NCBI GenBank assembly: GCA_017990305.1
Contig: JAGNOB010000122.1
Span: 1 to 6,287 of the forward strand
Length of the DNA stretch: 6,287 bases
Direction: 5' to 3'
Source: Leucobacter sp.
GTDB lineage: Bacteria; Actinomycetota; Actinomycetes; Actinomycetales; Microbacteriaceae
This document shows positions 5,318-6,287 of the stretch, in pieces. The position numbers and the translations under genes were made by a program. A model generated the notes under the pieces. That model was not told the origin of the DNA and made no database searches. It was given only the letters and a program-made list of their open reading frames with translations. Numbering within the stretch: the stretch's first letter is position 1; every line of letters begins with the position of its first letter.

Positions 5318-5360
5318 GGGGTGGACGCGCGGCTCGCACTGACCGCCCACCCCGAAGGAG
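5318..5360 (+). promoter_or_regulatory. Structured 5' leader and ribosome-binding site of the uracil permease
   Basis: GGGGTGG (5318-5324) and CCACCCC (5347-5353) form a perfect 7-bp stem, with a possible inner CGG/CCG stem (5330-5332 and 5343-5345). One base after the stem comes AAGGAG (5355-5360), an excellent Shine-Dalgarno with a 6-nt spacer to ATG 5367. A stem this close to the ribosome-binding site could modulate initiation. It matches no riboswitch class I can name. Confidence 0.45.
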
Positions 5361-5366
5361 CCCCAC

Positions 5367-6287
5367 ATGGCGCTGCCCTGGAAGCTGCACGGCGACGGAA
5401 AAGCCGTTGCCCAAGACGCGATCGTTCTCCCCGAGGAGCGCCTGAGCTGGGGCCGCACCATCGGATTCGGCGCACAGCACGTCGTTGCCATGTTTGGCGC
5501 GACGTTCCTGGTTCCGCTCATCACGGGCTTCCCGCCAACGGCGACGCTGTTCTTCTCGGGCCTCGGTACCCTGATGTTCCTGCTCATTACCGGCAATCGG
5601 CTTCCAAGCTACCTCGGTTCGTCGTTCGCGTTCCTCGCACCGATTGCCGTTGCCACGGCCGGCTTCGACTACGGTGACGTCGCCGGACTCGCCCGCGCCT
5701 CCTTCGCAATCATTGCAATGGGCGTGCTCGTCGCGCTCGTCGGCATCGCGGTGCAGCGCTTCGGCACCGGCTGGGTGAACGCCCTCATGCCGCCCGTCGT
5801 CATGGGCGCTGTCGTCGCGCTCATCGGCTTCAACCTCGCCCCGGCAGTGAAGAACAACTGGTTCGGCAACCCCGCGGCGAACCCCGACGTCAACCAGGGC
5901 CTGCATTCGACAGCGGCGCTCATCACGATCGCCTCGATCCTGCTCATCACCGTGCTGTTCCGCGGCCTCATCGGCCGGCTCTCGATCGTGCTTGGCATGG
6001 TCGTGGGTTACGTCGCAGCCTCGCTCATGGGCATCGTGGATTTCGACTCGGTGAAGAGTGCCGCCTGGATCGGTTTCCCCGAATTCCACCTCCCCGCGAA
6101 CCCCTTCTCTGACCCGTCGCTGTGGGGCCTGCTCCCGGCATTCCTCCCGGTGGTGCTCGTACTCATCGCCGAGAACGTCGGCCACGTGAAGAGCGTCGGC
6201 CTGATGATCGAGCGCGACCTCGACCCGGTGACCGGTAAGGCGCTCCTCGCAGACGGTGTTGCCACCGTGCTTGCCGGATTCGGCGGC
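5367..6287 (+). CDS. uraA: NCS2-family uracil permease (N-terminal 307 codons, runs off right edge)
   Basis: This is a nucleobase:cation symporter of the NCS2 family in the cytoplasmic membrane, open to the window end (family length about 420-450 aa, so roughly 70% is present). Residues 32-50 give GFGAQHVVAMFGATFLVP with the conserved QH (37-38) of helix 1, GSSFAF is at 84-89 in helix 3, and IAENVGH holds E269 in helix 8, the position that binds the base in E. coli UraA. The E-N/H-x-G-H form is the uracil-type version; purine members usually have a different sequence there, so uracil is favoured over xanthine or urate. Further hydrophobic helices lie at about 111-128, 138-154, 182-202 and 206-221. 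The start is fixed by AAGGAG six bases upstream. It has its own promoter and is likely independent of the oxidoreductase-cupin pair. Its 3' neighbours are not visible. Confidence 0.93.
   Translation, partial: MALPWKLHGDGKAVAQDAIVLPEERLSWGRTIGFGAQHVVAMFGATFLVPLITGFPPTATLFFSGLGTLMFLLITGNRLPSYLGSSFAFLAPIAVATAGFDYGDVAGLARASFAIIAMGVLVALVGIAVQRFGTGWVNALMPPVVMGAVVALIGFNLAPAVKNNWFGNPAANPDVNQGLHSTAALITIASILLITVLFRGLIGRLSIVLGMVVGYVAASLMGIVDFDSVKSAAWIGFPEFHLPANPFSDPSLWGLLPAFLPVVLVLIAENVGHVKSVGLMIERDLDPVTGKALLADGVATVLAGFGG

Noticed and set aside
4791..6185. Long open frame of 464 codons on the minus strand across the cupin and uracil permease genes.
   Set aside because: It is very rich in E, R, D, H and G with no domain pattern, as expected for an antisense shadow in GC-rich DNA. 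The plus strand encodes clear NCS2 and cupin motifs.

Overview
The window looks like a piece of chromosome from a high-GC actinobacterium, most plausibly Microbacteriaceae (Leucobacter-like). The basis is strongly G/C-biased third codon positions, several starts that look leaderless (a TAnnnT -10 box 6-7 nt before ATG/GTG), hairpins without T-tracts as likely terminators, and the character of the proteins. Genus assignment is inference. I see no mobile element, CRISPR array, tRNA or rRNA; this reads as ordinary chromosomal backbone with one unusual gene fusion.

Layout. (1) 1-415, minus strand: N-terminal part of a permease of the duplicated-permease anion ABC transporter type (COG4986-like), running off the left edge, with no ordinary start codon in its own frame. 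(2) 480-881, plus: a divergent ArsR/SmtB-family repressor with an NmtR-like helix-5 metal site; a near-palindrome lies between the two genes. (3) 964-1500, minus: a conserved-looking unknown protein of about 178 aa, convergent with the repressor across a 10-bp inverted repeat. (4) 1543-3138, plus: a 531-aa fusion of a ten-helix EamA/RhtA-type exporter to a complete CYTH (triphosphate tunnel) domain, the highlight of the window. (5) 3135-3347, plus: a 70-aa two-helix membrane protein overlapping the fusion by ATGA. (6) 3439-4860 and 4857-5228, plus: a DAO-type FAD-dependent oxidoreductase and a Cupin_3-type protein overlapping by GTGA. (7) 5367 to the right edge, plus: the first 307 codons of an NCS2 uracil permease.

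Functional reading. The left block resembles a metal-responsive repressor controlling a divergent transporter. The middle block pairs a cytosolic phosphate-chemistry domain with an exporter and a small membrane protein, in a coupled transcription unit whose promoter lies back to back with that of the unknown minus-strand gene. The oxidoreductase/cupin pair looks like a small catabolic operon acting on an amine or amino acid. The uracil permease has its own promoter and a structured leader. Links between these blocks beyond adjacency are not supported by the sequence.
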